The notes: a model not told the origin generated them from the letters alone. A stretch of 35,548 nt of DNA from Bacteroidota bacterium (GCA_947461595.1 CANHLZ010000004.1:1-35548); one strand, 5' to 3'. Shown: positions 9,022 through 17,126, numbered from the stretch's first letter. A program made the numbers and translations.

Positions 9022-10314
9022 ATGTCATTTAATAGAAGAAAATTCATTTCCCTTACCGCACTTACTGCTGGAACACTAGGGGTTAGTAATCGTATTTTTG
9101 GCTCTAATGTGTATAATGCACACAATGATGCAAATTTACCCAAAGCCATACGTGATTTACAGCCAATGGTTAGTGGAATTATACCCATAACCGTTGCCGA
9201 AAGAAAAGAACGCATTGCCAAGGCGCAACGTTTAATGAGTCAAGAAAAAATGGATGCGATATTTATTGAAGGAACCGTTTCTTGTTATTATTTTACTGGA
9301 ATGCGTTGGGGTCAAAGCGAAAGAACTTTTGGTGTGGTCATCCCTGCCAAAGGAGACATTGCCTATATCTGTCCTAAATTTGAAGAAGGCAGAGCAAGAG
9401 AATTAATACTTCCTGTATTTGGGGAAGAAGTACGTTGTTGGGAAGAACATGAAAGTCCTTATGCACTGATATTGGGCATTGTAAAAGACAGAGGGGTAGT
9501 TCATAATAGAATTGGCATGGAAGAAAGAGTTCGCTTTTTTATTGCTAATGGTGTAAAAAAATTAGCGACTGGATTTGATATAGTAGATGCTACGCCTATT
9601 ACAGCAGGCTGTAGAGTCATAAAAAGTAAAGCGGAAATTGCGTTAATGCAAAAAGCAAGTGATGCCACTATAGATGCCTATAAAGCAGCTTTTACTACTA
9701 TTCGTGTTGGTATGTCACAAACTGAATTAAGTAATAATATTTCGTCAGCTTTTAAAAAGCTTGGTTTTAATGGTGGTGCATCTGTTCAAGTGGGAAAATA
9801 TTCTGCATTACCTCATGGAAGTATTACGCCACAAACTATTCGTGATGGAGATGTAGTGATGGTGGATGGTGGCACTAGTTGTGAAGGGTATGCTTCGGAT
9901 ATAACAAGAACCATAGTAATGGGAAAACCATCTAAACGTCAAATAGAGGTTTGGAATTTAGAGAAAAAAGCACAAGACGCAGCATTTGCTGCGATAAAAA
10001 TTGGTGCTCCTTGCGAGCAAGTGGATGCAGCAGCAAGAGCAGTAATTGAAGAAGCAGGCTTTGGTAAAAATTATAATCTTCCTGGTTTACCTCATAGAAC
10101 TGGCCATGGTATTGGATTGGAAGGACATGAGTGGACCAACTTTGTAAAAGAAAATAAAACGCCTATTGCAGTTGGAATGTGTTTCAGCAATGAACCTAAC
10201 ATTTCTATACCGGGTGAATTTGGAATAAGATTAGAAGATTGTGTTTACATTGCTGAAGATGGTGCACATTTCTTTTCAAAACAAAGTATTTCCATTGATC
10301 AACCTTTTGGTTAA
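9022..10314 (+). CDS. Tat-exported M24 metallopeptidase (Xaa-Pro aminopeptidase type)
   Basis: The product has 430 residues. The N-terminus MSFNRRKFISLTALTAGTLG carries a twin-arginine motif (NRRKF) before a hydrophobic stretch, so the folded metalloenzyme is probably exported by Tat. The pita-bread fold domain (residues about 200-430) has all five M24 metal ligands: Asp282 and Asp293 (VDGGTSCEGYASDITRT), His362 (RTGHGIG), Glu391 (SNEPN) and Glu405 (GIRLEDC). The N-terminal 60-190 region is the creatinase/prolidase-type domain. It likely releases N-terminal residues before proline, or cleaves dipeptides, in the periplasm. Its last four bases overlap the convergent gene at 10311. Confidence 0.92.
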   Translation: MSFNRRKFISLTALTAGTLGVSNRIFGSNVYNAHNDANLPKAIRDLQPMVSGIIPITVAERKERIAKAQRLMSQEKMDAIFIEGTVSCYYFTGMRWGQSERTFGVVIPAKGDIAYICPKFEEGRARELILPVFGEEVRCWEEHESPYALILGIVKDRGVVHNRIGMEERVRFFIANGVKKLATGFDIVDATPITAGCRVIKSKAEIALMQKASDATIDAYKAAFTTIRVGMSQTELSNNISSAFKKLGFNGGASVQVGKYSALPHGSITPQTIRDGDVVMVDGGTSCEGYASDITRTIVMGKPSKRQIEVWNLEKKAQDAAFAAIKIGAPCEQVDAAARAVIEEAGFGKNYNLPGLPHRTGHGIGLEGHEWTNFVKENKTPIAVGMCFSNEPNISIPGEFGIRLEDCVYIAEDGAHFFSKQSISIDQPFG

Positions 10315-11609
10315 TTGATTCTATCAATGGTAAGCAAAACCGATGGTGTTGCTGGTCTTGATGGTGTTAACTGAGCGATGCTACCTGTGGCAATGCTATT
10401 ACTATTTTTAATACTGTAATACAATTCTACATAATCATTGCTGCTCAGCTCTACATAATAAGAGCCTGTGAGCATATTTTTAATTCCACTTCCGGTAATG
10501 TTAAAATTGACATTGGTATTTAAATAAGCAGATCCATTGCGCCTAATCCAAACACTCGCTATATCTGCACCTACATCATTTTTCAATAGCTGTATTGCAT
10601 ACTTAACATTGTAAATACCAGCATGCAATACGGTAATTTTAGTAGGCGCTAAACTACTGTTGTTGCTTACTGTTATATTATTTGAAAAACCAATTATTGG
10701 AAATTTCAAAGCAGTGGCCGTGGATACCAAAGCGGGTTGTGCTGCAGTATCATAAAAACTACCATAATCATCTCTAATAGGCGCATAGCCCAAAGCAGTT
10801 GCTATATCTTTAGCAGTGACTTCTCCTATACTTATTTTTTTATTAATTCGATTACTAAGGGAGGCCGTATCCACTTTATTTAGTTTGCTATCTATTCTTG
10901 AACTCAAGAAACTGGTATCAGTTTTAGCAATCAATTTAATTCTATTGGATAAGCTTAGGGTGTCTGTACTATTAAGCTTTAAATTAATTCTGGCAGAAAG
11001 CTTTAAAGTATCCAAGGCGTTCAATTTTTTGTTAAGGGCCGTAGTTACCAAAGCACTTGTTGGCTTTAAGCTATCAGGGGTGTTGTCTATTTTATCAATG
11101 GATAATAAAGCTTTTAAATCTGAAAGATTATCCAACCCAGTACCACCTTGGCTTAGTCCAATAATTCCATTTATATTTTGAGCACCTACATTGTCAGCAT
11201 AAAATGAAAAGGGTACGTAATTAATTTTTTGTGTACCCATATTAATAAAATTTAAATCTCCAAGGGTATCCACTTCAATTTGTAAATATTTTTCTGCTTT
11301 AGACCAATTGATATTTTCAAATGGGCCAAGGGTAACTGTTTTATTAGCTTCCAACTGGCCAACCACTATGGTAAATAAACCAAGTGCATTGGTAGTGATA
11401 GGCACAATTTCTTGGTACTCAATTTTAGTACTAGCTGTATCTACTTTTATGGAAACCCTTATGTTTAATAATTTATTGGGGATACTGGATCCGCTATTAT
11501 TTCTGGCAATTGCTTGAAAATTTATTCCTTTATTACTTTGCGCTTGAATGGTAGACGATAAACACATTTTAAATAGGATGATTAAAATGCAGCAATATAT
11601 TTTTTTCAT
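10311..11609 (-). CDS. Secreted fibre-like protein with repeat stalk and C1q-like head
   Basis: The product has 432 residues; the function is not recognised. A signal peptide ends near TIQAQ (residue 24). Residues 27-140 (GINFQAIARNNSGSSIPN onward) resemble the N-terminal domain of many Bacteroidota secreted hypothetical proteins. Residues 151-196 (GLSQGGTGLDNLSDLKALL, IDKIDNTPDSLKPTSA) match phage tail-fibre-type linkers. Four units of 15-16 residues at about 195-258 follow the pattern KLNxxDTxxLSxRI, then ATALGYAPI. Residues 285-432 are a beta-rich head resembling C1q/TNF-type domains. A trimeric surface fibre is a reasonable inference. It is 4 bases downstream of a T9SS-tail protein gene and overlaps the M24 gene end by 4 bases. 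Confidence 0.8.
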   Translation of the reverse strand: MKKIYCCILIILFKMCLSSTIQAQSNKGINFQAIARNNSGSSIPNKLLNIRVSIKVDTASTKIEYQEIVPITTNALGLFTIVVGQLEANKTVTLGPFENINWSKAEKYLQIEVDTLGDLNFINMGTQKINYVPFSFYADNVGAQNINGIIGLSQGGTGLDNLSDLKALLSIDKIDNTPDSLKPTSALVTTALNKKLNALDTLKLSARINLKLNSTDTLSLSNRIKLIAKTDTSFLSSRIDSKLNKVDTASLSNRINKKISIGEVTAKDIATALGYAPIRDDYGSFYDTAAQPALVSTATALKFPIIGFSNNITVSNNSSLAPTKITVLHAGIYNVKYAIQLLKNDVGADIASVWIRRNGSAYLNTNVNFNITGSGIKNMLTGSYYVELSSNDYVELYYSIKNSNSIATGSIAQLTPSRPATPSVLLTIDRIN

Positions 11610-11613
11610 CGAT

Positions 11614-12129
11614 TTATACTTTAATTAATTTATACGTTTTCATATGGTAATATCTATTGCCCACAATATAATGGACCATTATAAAGTAAATTCCAGTATT
11701 TGCCGAAATAAATGGAATCTGCATTTTAAATTTCACGCCCGAAAATGGGCCTTTAAATTTTTGTTTTAATTGTCCAAAAGCATCAGTCACTTGAATACTT
11801 TCAATAAATACATTTAACTGGTTGCATAAAAGATTTAAATTATTGTTAACGGGATTGGGCCCTACTATTAAGTTCAAATCATTGATGGTGAAAGAAGAAA
11901 TGGCATCACTACTATTAATAGTAGGTTGCAATAAACCGCCAGTTACAATCAATCCATTTTGATTTACCAAAGTATTGACGAAGGTGGTTTCTCCAAAACT
12001 CCAATAAAAACTAGTATTTTCTATCTGGATTTTGCCGCTATTGACATTGGCAAAAGGCATAAAAATAAATTGAGCTTGAACTATTTTTGAAATAAATAAT
12101 ACAATAAAAATTAAGATTGCTTTTTTCAT
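11614..12129 (-). CDS. Small secreted protein with T9SS-type C-terminal sorting domain
   Basis: The chosen start at 12129 gives 171 residues beginning MKKAILIFIVLFISKIVQAQ, a clean signal peptide. A longer frame from an ATG at 12162 adds 11 residues in front of the signal and would start on top of a TACATTTG promoter box, so it is rejected. The N-terminal part (WSFGETTFVNTL, VTGGLLQP) is the short beta-rich module often paired with T9SS tails. The last 80 or so residues (LIVGPNPVNNNLNL, VTDAFGQ, GIYFIMV, ending YKLIKV) match the por-secretion/T9SS type A C-terminal domain pattern. It is likely secreted across the outer membrane and is the first gene of an operon with the fibre-like protein. 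Confidence 0.82.
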   Translation of the reverse strand: MKKAILIFIVLFISKIVQAQFIFMPFANVNSGKIQIENTSFYWSFGETTFVNTLVNQNGLIVTGGLLQPTINSSDAISSFTINDLNLIVGPNPVNNNLNLLCNQLNVFIESIQVTDAFGQLKQKFKGPFSGVKFKMQIPFISANTGIYFIMVHYIVGNRYYHMKTYKLIKV

Positions 12130-12159
12130 TACGATATTTTTAAAAATGCATAAAGAGCT

Positions 12160-12167
12160 CAAATGTA
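12160..12167 (-). promoter_or_regulatory. Bacteroidota -7 box TACATTTG for the T9SS/fibre operon
   Basis: An exact TAnnTTTG match on the minus strand, about 31 bases upstream of the ATG at 12129. No clear TTG -33 element is seen at the usual spacing. The rest of the 12168-12394 gap shows no gene; it holds only A/T-rich sequence and the start region of the plus-strand amidohydrolase gene. Confidence 0.45.
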
Positions 12168-12394
12168 TTTTATAAAACTTTAAAAATTATGCCAGCTATG
12201 CTAGAAAACAATCGAAATCTTTCCATACTTATTCTATATAATTATACCAGTTTTAATAATGCGCTAAATCATACATTAAGCTAAGCTGCTGCTAGTCATT
12301 ATTTTACAAATTGAGTTTTATTGAATAAAAAGATTTTAGACTAAGACCCCATTCTTTATCCATTTATTTTGTAACTTAAATTCAAATTAACAAT

Positions 12395-14020
12395 ATGAAA
12401 AAACACATGACTAAGCTAAGACAATTTTGTTTTTTGTCTTTTGCATTTTTAATCTGTATTCCAGTTTTTGCTCAAAAAAAATATACTGAAAAAGACATCG
12501 CACTAATGAAACAAAAATTAGTTTCCAGTGTTGCAGGCCATGCTAAAGATGTACAAGTAATGGTTGATCAAATTTTTAGTTATGGTGAATTGGGATTTCA
12601 AGAGTTTGAAACCTCCAATTTTTTAACGAGCGTATTAGAAAAAAATGGGTTTGCTGTTGAAAAAAATATTTCTAATGTACCTACTGCTTGGATGGCCAAA
12701 TGGGGTTCAGGCTCGCCTGTTATTGCATTGGGTAGTGATATTGACTGTATCCCAAAAGCTTCACAAAAACCAGGTGTAGCTTACAAAGACCCAATAGTAG
12801 AAGGAGCTCCAGGACATGGAGAAGGACACAATTCTGGCCAAGCTGTTATAATTTATGCCGCCATTGCTATGAAAGAAATGATGGAGAAAGAACATATGCC
12901 AGGTACGATTGTGATTTGGCCCGGCGTTGCAGAAGAATTAGTAGCTACAAAAGCATGGTATGTAAGAGATGGGTATTTTAAAAATATTGATGCTTGCATA
13001 TTTACACATGTGAGTGGAGATTTTGGTTCTAATTACGGCGATAATGGTGGCAATGGATTGGTGAGTGTTCGTTTTGATTTTAATGGAGATGCGGCACATG
13101 CTGCTGGTGCACCTTGGCGTGGCAAAAGTGCCTTAGATGGGGTTGAATTAATGGATATTGGTTGGAATTTTAAAAGGGAACATTTAAAACCAACCAATCG
13201 CTCTCATTATGTAGTGGTAGATGGTGGAGATCAACCTAATGTCGTTCCTAGTAAAGCAAGTGTGTGGTATTATTTTAGAGAAAGAACTTATGAGGATATA
13301 AAAGCCAATTATGAAACTGGCATTAAAATATCTGAAGGAGCTGCAATGATGACAGGAACAACAGTAACACATCAGGTTTTAGGTACCGCATGGCCAGGAC
13401 ATTTTAATAAACCTTTAGCGGAAGCCATGTATGCGAATATAAAAAAAGTGGGAATGCCTACCTGGGATGAAAAAGACATTCAAATGGCTAAGGCCGTTCA
13501 GGCATTGGTAGAAGCGCCCAAAAAAGACAATGAAGGCAAACCTATTGATGGATTAAAAACGGTTTTAGACACGCTAAAAGGATCTGTCGCATTTTCATGG
13601 GGTGGAGGTTCGGATGATATTGCAGACATTTCTTGGACAGTACCAACTATTGTATTAAGGTATCCTGCCAACATACCTGGAACCAAAGGACATCATTGGG
13701 CAGATGCGATAGCGATGGCTACGCCTATTGCACACAAGGGCTCTTTAGTAGGCGCAGAAGCGGCAGCAATGACTTTATTAGATTGCTTTACGAATCCAAA
13801 ATTAATAGAAGAGGCGAAGTCCTATTTTACCAATGTGCAAACCAAAGATGTAAAATACATTCCATTTATTACAGCCAATGATCCGCCTGCGACTCATTTG
13901 AATAAAGAAATTATGGATAAATATAGAACACAAATGAAACCCTTTTATTATCAACCAGAAAAGTATGGTAGCTATTTAGAACAATTAGGTGTTAGTTATC
14001 CAACGGTGAAGAAACCTTAA
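12395..14020 (+). CDS. Exported M20 amidohydrolase, AbgB-like
   Basis: The product has 541 residues with a signal peptide ending near PVFAQ (residue 27); Met1 and Met5 are both possible starts. The N-terminal region (HAKDVQVMVDQIFSYGELGF) and the metal site motifs ALGSDIDCIP, GHGEGHNSG (His145), WPGVAEELV (Glu180/Glu181) and IFTHVSGD (His205) fit the M20/amidohydrolase group. Length and sequence resemble aminobenzoyl-glutamate utilisation protein B. In this family the protein cleaves an amide bond of N-acyl amino acids; the real substrate here is unknown and the export signal argues for an extracytoplasmic substrate. A strong terminator follows 22 bases after the stop. Confidence 0.88.
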   Translation: MKKHMTKLRQFCFLSFAFLICIPVFAQKKYTEKDIALMKQKLVSSVAGHAKDVQVMVDQIFSYGELGFQEFETSNFLTSVLEKNGFAVEKNISNVPTAWMAKWGSGSPVIALGSDIDCIPKASQKPGVAYKDPIVEGAPGHGEGHNSGQAVIIYAAIAMKEMMEKEHMPGTIVIWPGVAEELVATKAWYVRDGYFKNIDACIFTHVSGDFGSNYGDNGGNGLVSVRFDFNGDAAHAAGAPWRGKSALDGVELMDIGWNFKREHLKPTNRSHYVVVDGGDQPNVVPSKASVWYYFRERTYEDIKANYETGIKISEGAAMMTGTTVTHQVLGTAWPGHFNKPLAEAMYANIKKVGMPTWDEKDIQMAKAVQALVEAPKKDNEGKPIDGLKTVLDTLKGSVAFSWGGGSDDIADISWTVPTIVLRYPANIPGTKGHHWADAIAMATPIAHKGSLVGAEAAAMTLLDCFTNPKLIEEAKSYFTNVQTKDVKYIPFITANDPPATHLNKEIMDKYRTQMKPFYYQPEKYGSYLEQLGVSYPTVKKP

Positions 14021-14042
14021 AATATTTCAATAGGTATTTAAT

Positions 14043-14079
14043 AAAAAGGTCCCCCCGATTAATCGGGGGGACCTTTTTT
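14043..14079. terminator. Bidirectional intrinsic terminator with perfect 36-bp palindrome
   Basis: The stem AAAAAGGTCCCCCCGATT pairs perfectly with AATCGGGGGGACCTTTTT and is bounded by A5 on the left and T6 on the right, so a U-tract forms in both directions. It sits between the convergent stops at 14020 and 14110 and should end both transcripts. Confidence 0.95.
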
Positions 14080-14109
14080 AATGAAGTAGATTATGCTATT
14101 TATTTATCA

Positions 14110-15402
14110 CTATGCTTTTTTAGCTAATTTTTCAATAGCGTAAACTAATTTATCTAAATCTTGAATTCTTGTATACACATGTGGAGTGATTCTAACACAA
14201 CTAATATTTCCCCAAACAATACCAACGGTATGTATTTTATAATCATTGAATAATGCGTTGTCTAATTCTCCAGGGGTCATACCATCAATACTCACTCCAC
14301 AAATAGCACATGAGTAGGCGTCTTTAAGAGATGTTTTAATTTTTACTTTTGGAATATCTTTTACACGAGTAGCCCAATAATTTTTTAAATAACGGATACG
14401 TTCTTCCTTTCTCTTACTTCCAATGGCCATATGAAAATTAACTGCCTCTCCAATACCTTGTTCAATAGGAAAGCTTCTTGTACCAAGGGTTTCAAATTTT
14501 CTAATATCAGTTCCTTTTGGGTTGTCATTACAAACCAAAGGCCAAATTTTTTCAATATTTTCTTTTTTAATCCATAGCATTCCACTTCCTATTGGTGCGG
14601 ATAAAAATTTATGTAAAGAGGTTCCAAAATAATCACAACCAAAATCAGGAATTTTGAAATCCATTAAACCAAAACTATGTGCCCCATCGACAATGGTTTC
14701 AATACCATGTTTTTTTGCAAGCGTGCATAATTTTTTTACAGGCATAATTTGTCCCACCCAATTGACCATATGGGTAATGTGAAATATTTTTGTATTGGGC
14801 GTGATGGCTTTTTCAAAAGCACTTACTATTTCTTCGTCATTTTCAATGGGGTATTGAAAATCAAGTTGTGTATACACCAATCCCTCTCTTGCCACTCTTT
14901 GTTTCCAAGCATTAATCATATTGGGATAATCTTGCTTGGTTCCAATCACTTCATCTCCCGCTTTTAAGTTTAATCCAAAGATCACTGTATTTAATGCCTC
15001 AGTTGAATTTCTATTAATGGCAATTTCCTCAGGATCACATCCTGCCAATTGTGCTAACTTATACCTTAATGGTTCTCTTCCTTGGTCTAAAATACGCCAC
15101 ATAAAATAGGAAGGACCTTCATTGGTCATCTTATTAAATCTGTCCACCGCTTCTTGCACCACTCTTGGACTTGGACTAACCCCCCCATTGTTTAAATTTA
15201 CAAAAGCTGGATTTACGGTATACCCTTGCTGAATGACACTCCAATAATCTTCATCCATGGCTAAATCCTTGGCGGAGATTAATTTTCTTTGTTGGTTTAG
15301 GTGTTGAAATTCGGCAGCATGTGCTTGATTGAATAAGCTATTTGCTGAAAAAGCACCAGCCATTAGGCCAATGTGTTGTATAAAATTGCGTCTGTTTGCC
15401 AT
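14110..15402 (-). CDS. Tat-exported class V aminotransferase (isopenicillin N epimerase-like)
   Basis: The product has 430 residues. MANRRNFIQHIGLMAGAFSA carries a twin-arginine motif and a hydrophobic run ending near AHA, as expected for Tat export of a folded PLP enzyme. The fold-type I core shows ETIVDGAHSFGLMDF (Asp239 and His242, cofactor ring contacts) and GTSLHKFLSAP (Lys265, the Schiff-base lysine); NRNSTEALNTV near residue 131 is the phosphate-binding region. Relatives are annotated as aminotransferase class V, cysteine desulfurase-like or isopenicillin N epimerase. The reaction cannot be assigned. It lies 68 bases downstream of a Tat-type oxidoreductase gene on the same strand and is bounded downstream by the terminator at 14043. 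Confidence 0.9.
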   Translation of the reverse strand: MANRRNFIQHIGLMAGAFSANSLFNQAHAAEFQHLNQQRKLISAKDLAMDEDYWSVIQQGYTVNPAFVNLNNGGVSPSPRVVQEAVDRFNKMTNEGPSYFMWRILDQGREPLRYKLAQLAGCDPEEIAINRNSTEALNTVIFGLNLKAGDEVIGTKQDYPNMINAWKQRVAREGLVYTQLDFQYPIENDEEIVSAFEKAITPNTKIFHITHMVNWVGQIMPVKKLCTLAKKHGIETIVDGAHSFGLMDFKIPDFGCDYFGTSLHKFLSAPIGSGMLWIKKENIEKIWPLVCNDNPKGTDIRKFETLGTRSFPIEQGIGEAVNFHMAIGSKRKEERIRYLKNYWATRVKDIPKVKIKTSLKDAYSCAICGVSIDGMTPGELDNALFNDYKIHTVGIVWGNISCVRITPHVYTRIQDLDKLVYAIEKLAKKA

Positions 15403-15470
15403 AAGTGTATATTGAATTACTAAGTTGGTTTAAAAACTGATCCTAGTAATAGTATTTAAATTTATCATTT

Positions 15471-16781
15471 CTAAATTTTAGGTAAGCTATATCCGTTGTG
15501 ATAAGCTTTAGTAAAATATTCTTTATTGATGGCCTCATCGGTAAATAAATTTTTACTAGCATCCCAGTTTACTTTTTGTCCAGAACGATACGCAATATTT
15601 CCCATTTGCGCAACGGTAGCAATATGGGCACCTTCTTCAATTGGGCAATGTAAACTACCCGGTGTATTGTTTCTTATGGCATCTATAAAGTTTAACCAAT
15701 GTAAATTCACTCCATTGTCTTCTTTTTTATGAAGTGGAATAGCTACTTTATTTTTAGCTTGTCTTTCTTCAATCACTTCCCATCCACCTCTATCTAAAAT
15801 AAGGGTTCCATTGTTACCAATAAAAGCAATACCATGATCGCGACCATAAGAACCATTGTCAATACCCATTGCAGAATCCCATACCAAATTGAAGTTATCA
15901 AATTCGTATAAGGTAGTTAAGGTATCAGGGGTCTCTTCTGCTAATTCTGGATAAGCGAATTTACCTCCTAAAGCACTCACACTTTTTGGATTGCCCGCTT
16001 TCATTCCTTGAATTGCATAATCTAACAAATGCACACCCCAATCTGTCATCAATCCACCTGCATAATCCCAAAACCATCTAAAATGAAAATGGAAACGACT
16101 AGCATTGAATTCACGAGTGGGTGCCGGTCCTAACCAAGTGGTATAATCAACACCGGCTGGTGGTGCACTATTCGCTACCACTGGCTGAGGACGCATCCAT
16201 CCTTGATAACACCAAACCTTAGTTGTACGAATATTTCCTAATTGTCCAGAATGCACCACTTCTAATGCATCTGTAAAATGTTTTTGACTTCTTTGCCATT
16301 GACCTACTTGTACGATACGGTTGTATCTGTTTTTAGCAGCAATCATTGTATTACACTCACCAATTGAATTACCGGCTGGCTTTTCTACATAAACATGTTT
16401 TCCTGCAGCACATGCATTAATCATTTGCAATGCATGCCAATGATCGGGAGTACCTACAATTACAATATCAATATCTTTACGATCTAAAATTTTACGATAG
16501 TCGCTATAGGTATCAATTTTTGTAACGCCGGGCTGCTTAATCAATAATTCAGCTTTTCTTTTGTTTAATACATTTTCATCAATATCACATAAGGCAACCA
16601 CTTCTACATTTTTAACGGATAAGGCGCCTAAAGTATTCGCCCATCCCATTCCATTCACACCAATGGTGGCTACTCTTAAAGTATCGGTGTTGAAAATTTT
16701 ACTACTAGCAAATAAGTTGGAAGTCACTAAAGCTCCGGAAGTTAACGCTGCATTTCTTAAAAAAATACGTCGGCTGTTCAT
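15471..16781 (-). CDS. Tat-exported Gfo/Idh/MocA family oxidoreductase
   Basis: The product has 436 residues. The leader MNSRRIFLRNAALTSGALVT has the twin-arginine motif. The Rossmann domain starts at TLRVATIGVNGMGWANT (glycines at 41, 44 and 46), with VVALCDID for the cofactor and HVYVEKPAGNS (Glu133-Lys134-Pro135), the family's catalytic Lys motif. The C-terminal domain contains MTDWGVHLLDYAI. These enzymes oxidise or rearrange sugars and inositols with NAD(P); Tat export lets the cofactor be loaded in the cytoplasm. It is the first gene of a likely pair with the aminotransferase. A weak -7-like box (TAAATATA on the plus strand, 16819-16826) lies upstream. Substrate unknown. Confidence 0.92.
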   Translation of the reverse strand: MNSRRIFLRNAALTSGALVTSNLFASSKIFNTDTLRVATIGVNGMGWANTLGALSVKNVEVVALCDIDENVLNKRKAELLIKQPGVTKIDTYSDYRKILDRKDIDIVIVGTPDHWHALQMINACAAGKHVYVEKPAGNSIGECNTMIAAKNRYNRIVQVGQWQRSQKHFTDALEVVHSGQLGNIRTTKVWCYQGWMRPQPVVANSAPPAGVDYTTWLGPAPTREFNASRFHFHFRWFWDYAGGLMTDWGVHLLDYAIQGMKAGNPKSVSALGGKFAYPELAEETPDTLTTLYEFDNFNLVWDSAMGIDNGSYGRDHGIAFIGNNGTLILDRGGWEVIEERQAKNKVAIPLHKKEDNGVNLHWLNFIDAIRNNTPGSLHCPIEEGAHIATVAQMGNIAYRSGQKVNWDASKNLFTDEAINKEYFTKAYHNGYSLPKI

Positions 16782-16882
16782 AATAGTATTGTTTAGTTTA
16801 TAAAATAATAAGCTATACTAAATATAATATTTTTTTCAGTAGTTTTAAAAAATATTACACCAACGCTAATAAGCCCCCAAAG

Positions 16883-16899
16883 TCCTATTAGCTATAGGA
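16883..16899. repeat. Short inverted repeat TCCTAT / ATAGGA
   Basis: Six-base arms with a 5-base spacer, the first element of the structured gap between the oxidoreductase start (16781) and the tRNA-like gene. The 100 bases to its left (16782-16880) are A/T-rich with no gene seen. Confidence 0.35.
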
Positions 16900-16908
16900 T
16901 TATGAGAA

Positions 16909-16945
16909 TAAATTAAAGTCTATAAAAATAGTAGACTTTAATTTA
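16909..16945. repeat. 14-bp inverted repeat upstream of the tRNA-like gene
   Basis: Arms TAAATTAAAGTCTA (16909-16922) and TAGACTTTAATTTA (16932-16945) match perfectly around a 9-base spacer. The right arm ends 8 bases before the TACCTTTG box at 16953, where a -33 element would lie, so a bound regulator could control that promoter. No T-tract or G/C core, so it is not an obvious terminator. Confidence 0.55.
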
Positions 16946-16952
16946 AATACCT

Positions 16953-16960
16953 TACCTTTG
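16953..16960 (+). promoter_or_regulatory. Bacteroidota -7 box TACCTTTG for the tRNA-like gene
   Basis: An exact TAnnTTTG match about 42 bases upstream of the first base of the tRNA-like sequence; transcription would begin near 16966. No TTG -33 element is visible; that position is occupied by the inverted repeat at 16909-16945. Confidence 0.5.
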
Positions 16961-17001
16961 CTTTGTTATCAATAATCCTTTCTTCTTTACTATAAAAATA
17001 T

Positions 17002-17072
17002 TGTCATGTGGCCGAGTGGCGAGGCAAGGGTCAGCAAAACCCTTAACGATGGTTCAAATCCATCTATGACAG
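17002..17072 (+). tRNA. tRNA-Cys(GCA)-like gene with A33; possibly divergent or degenerate
   Basis: A 71-base cloverleaf folds by hand: acceptor TGTCATG/TATGACA (7 pairs, one G-U), D-arm GCC/GGC with a GG-containing loop, anticodon stem AGGGT/ACCCT, 4-base variable region, T-arm GATGG/CCATC with loop TTCAAAT. The 7-base anticodon loop is CAGCAAA, giving anticodon GCA (17034-17036), which is Cys. Two features are abnormal: position 33 is A where nearly all tRNAs have U, and position 73 is G with a U1-A72 pair where bacterial tRNA-Cys normally has U73 and G1-C72. CCA is not encoded. It has its own promoter box and terminator, so it is probably transcribed, but it may not be a working tRNA. Confidence 0.7.
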
Positions 17073-17097
17073 CTCCTATGCAGGCAATCGTTAATCG

Positions 17098-17126
17098 GGG
17101 CGGTGTTTCTACACTGCCCTTTTTTT
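17098..17126 (+). terminator. Intrinsic terminator after the tRNA-like gene
   Basis: GGGCGGTGT pairs with ACACTGCCC (one G-U) around a TTCT loop, followed by seven Ts. The T-tract overlaps the stop codon of the minus-strand gene that ends at 17125, so the two transcription units are packed end to end. Confidence 0.88.

Noticed and set aside
10816-11181. Plus-strand open frame of 121 codons
   Set aside because: It is antisense to the stalk-repeat region of the fibre-like protein; the repeats themselves keep the opposite strand open.
10311-11609. Prophage remnant, because of the tail-fibre-like linker motif
   Set aside because: No other phage gene is near, the protein has a signal peptide and its partner has a T9SS-type tail, so a cellular surface protein fits better.
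12130-12162. N-terminal extension of the T9SS-tail protein from an ATG at 12162
   Set aside because: It would put 11 residues before a clean signal peptide, and the ATG overlaps the TACATTTG promoter box.
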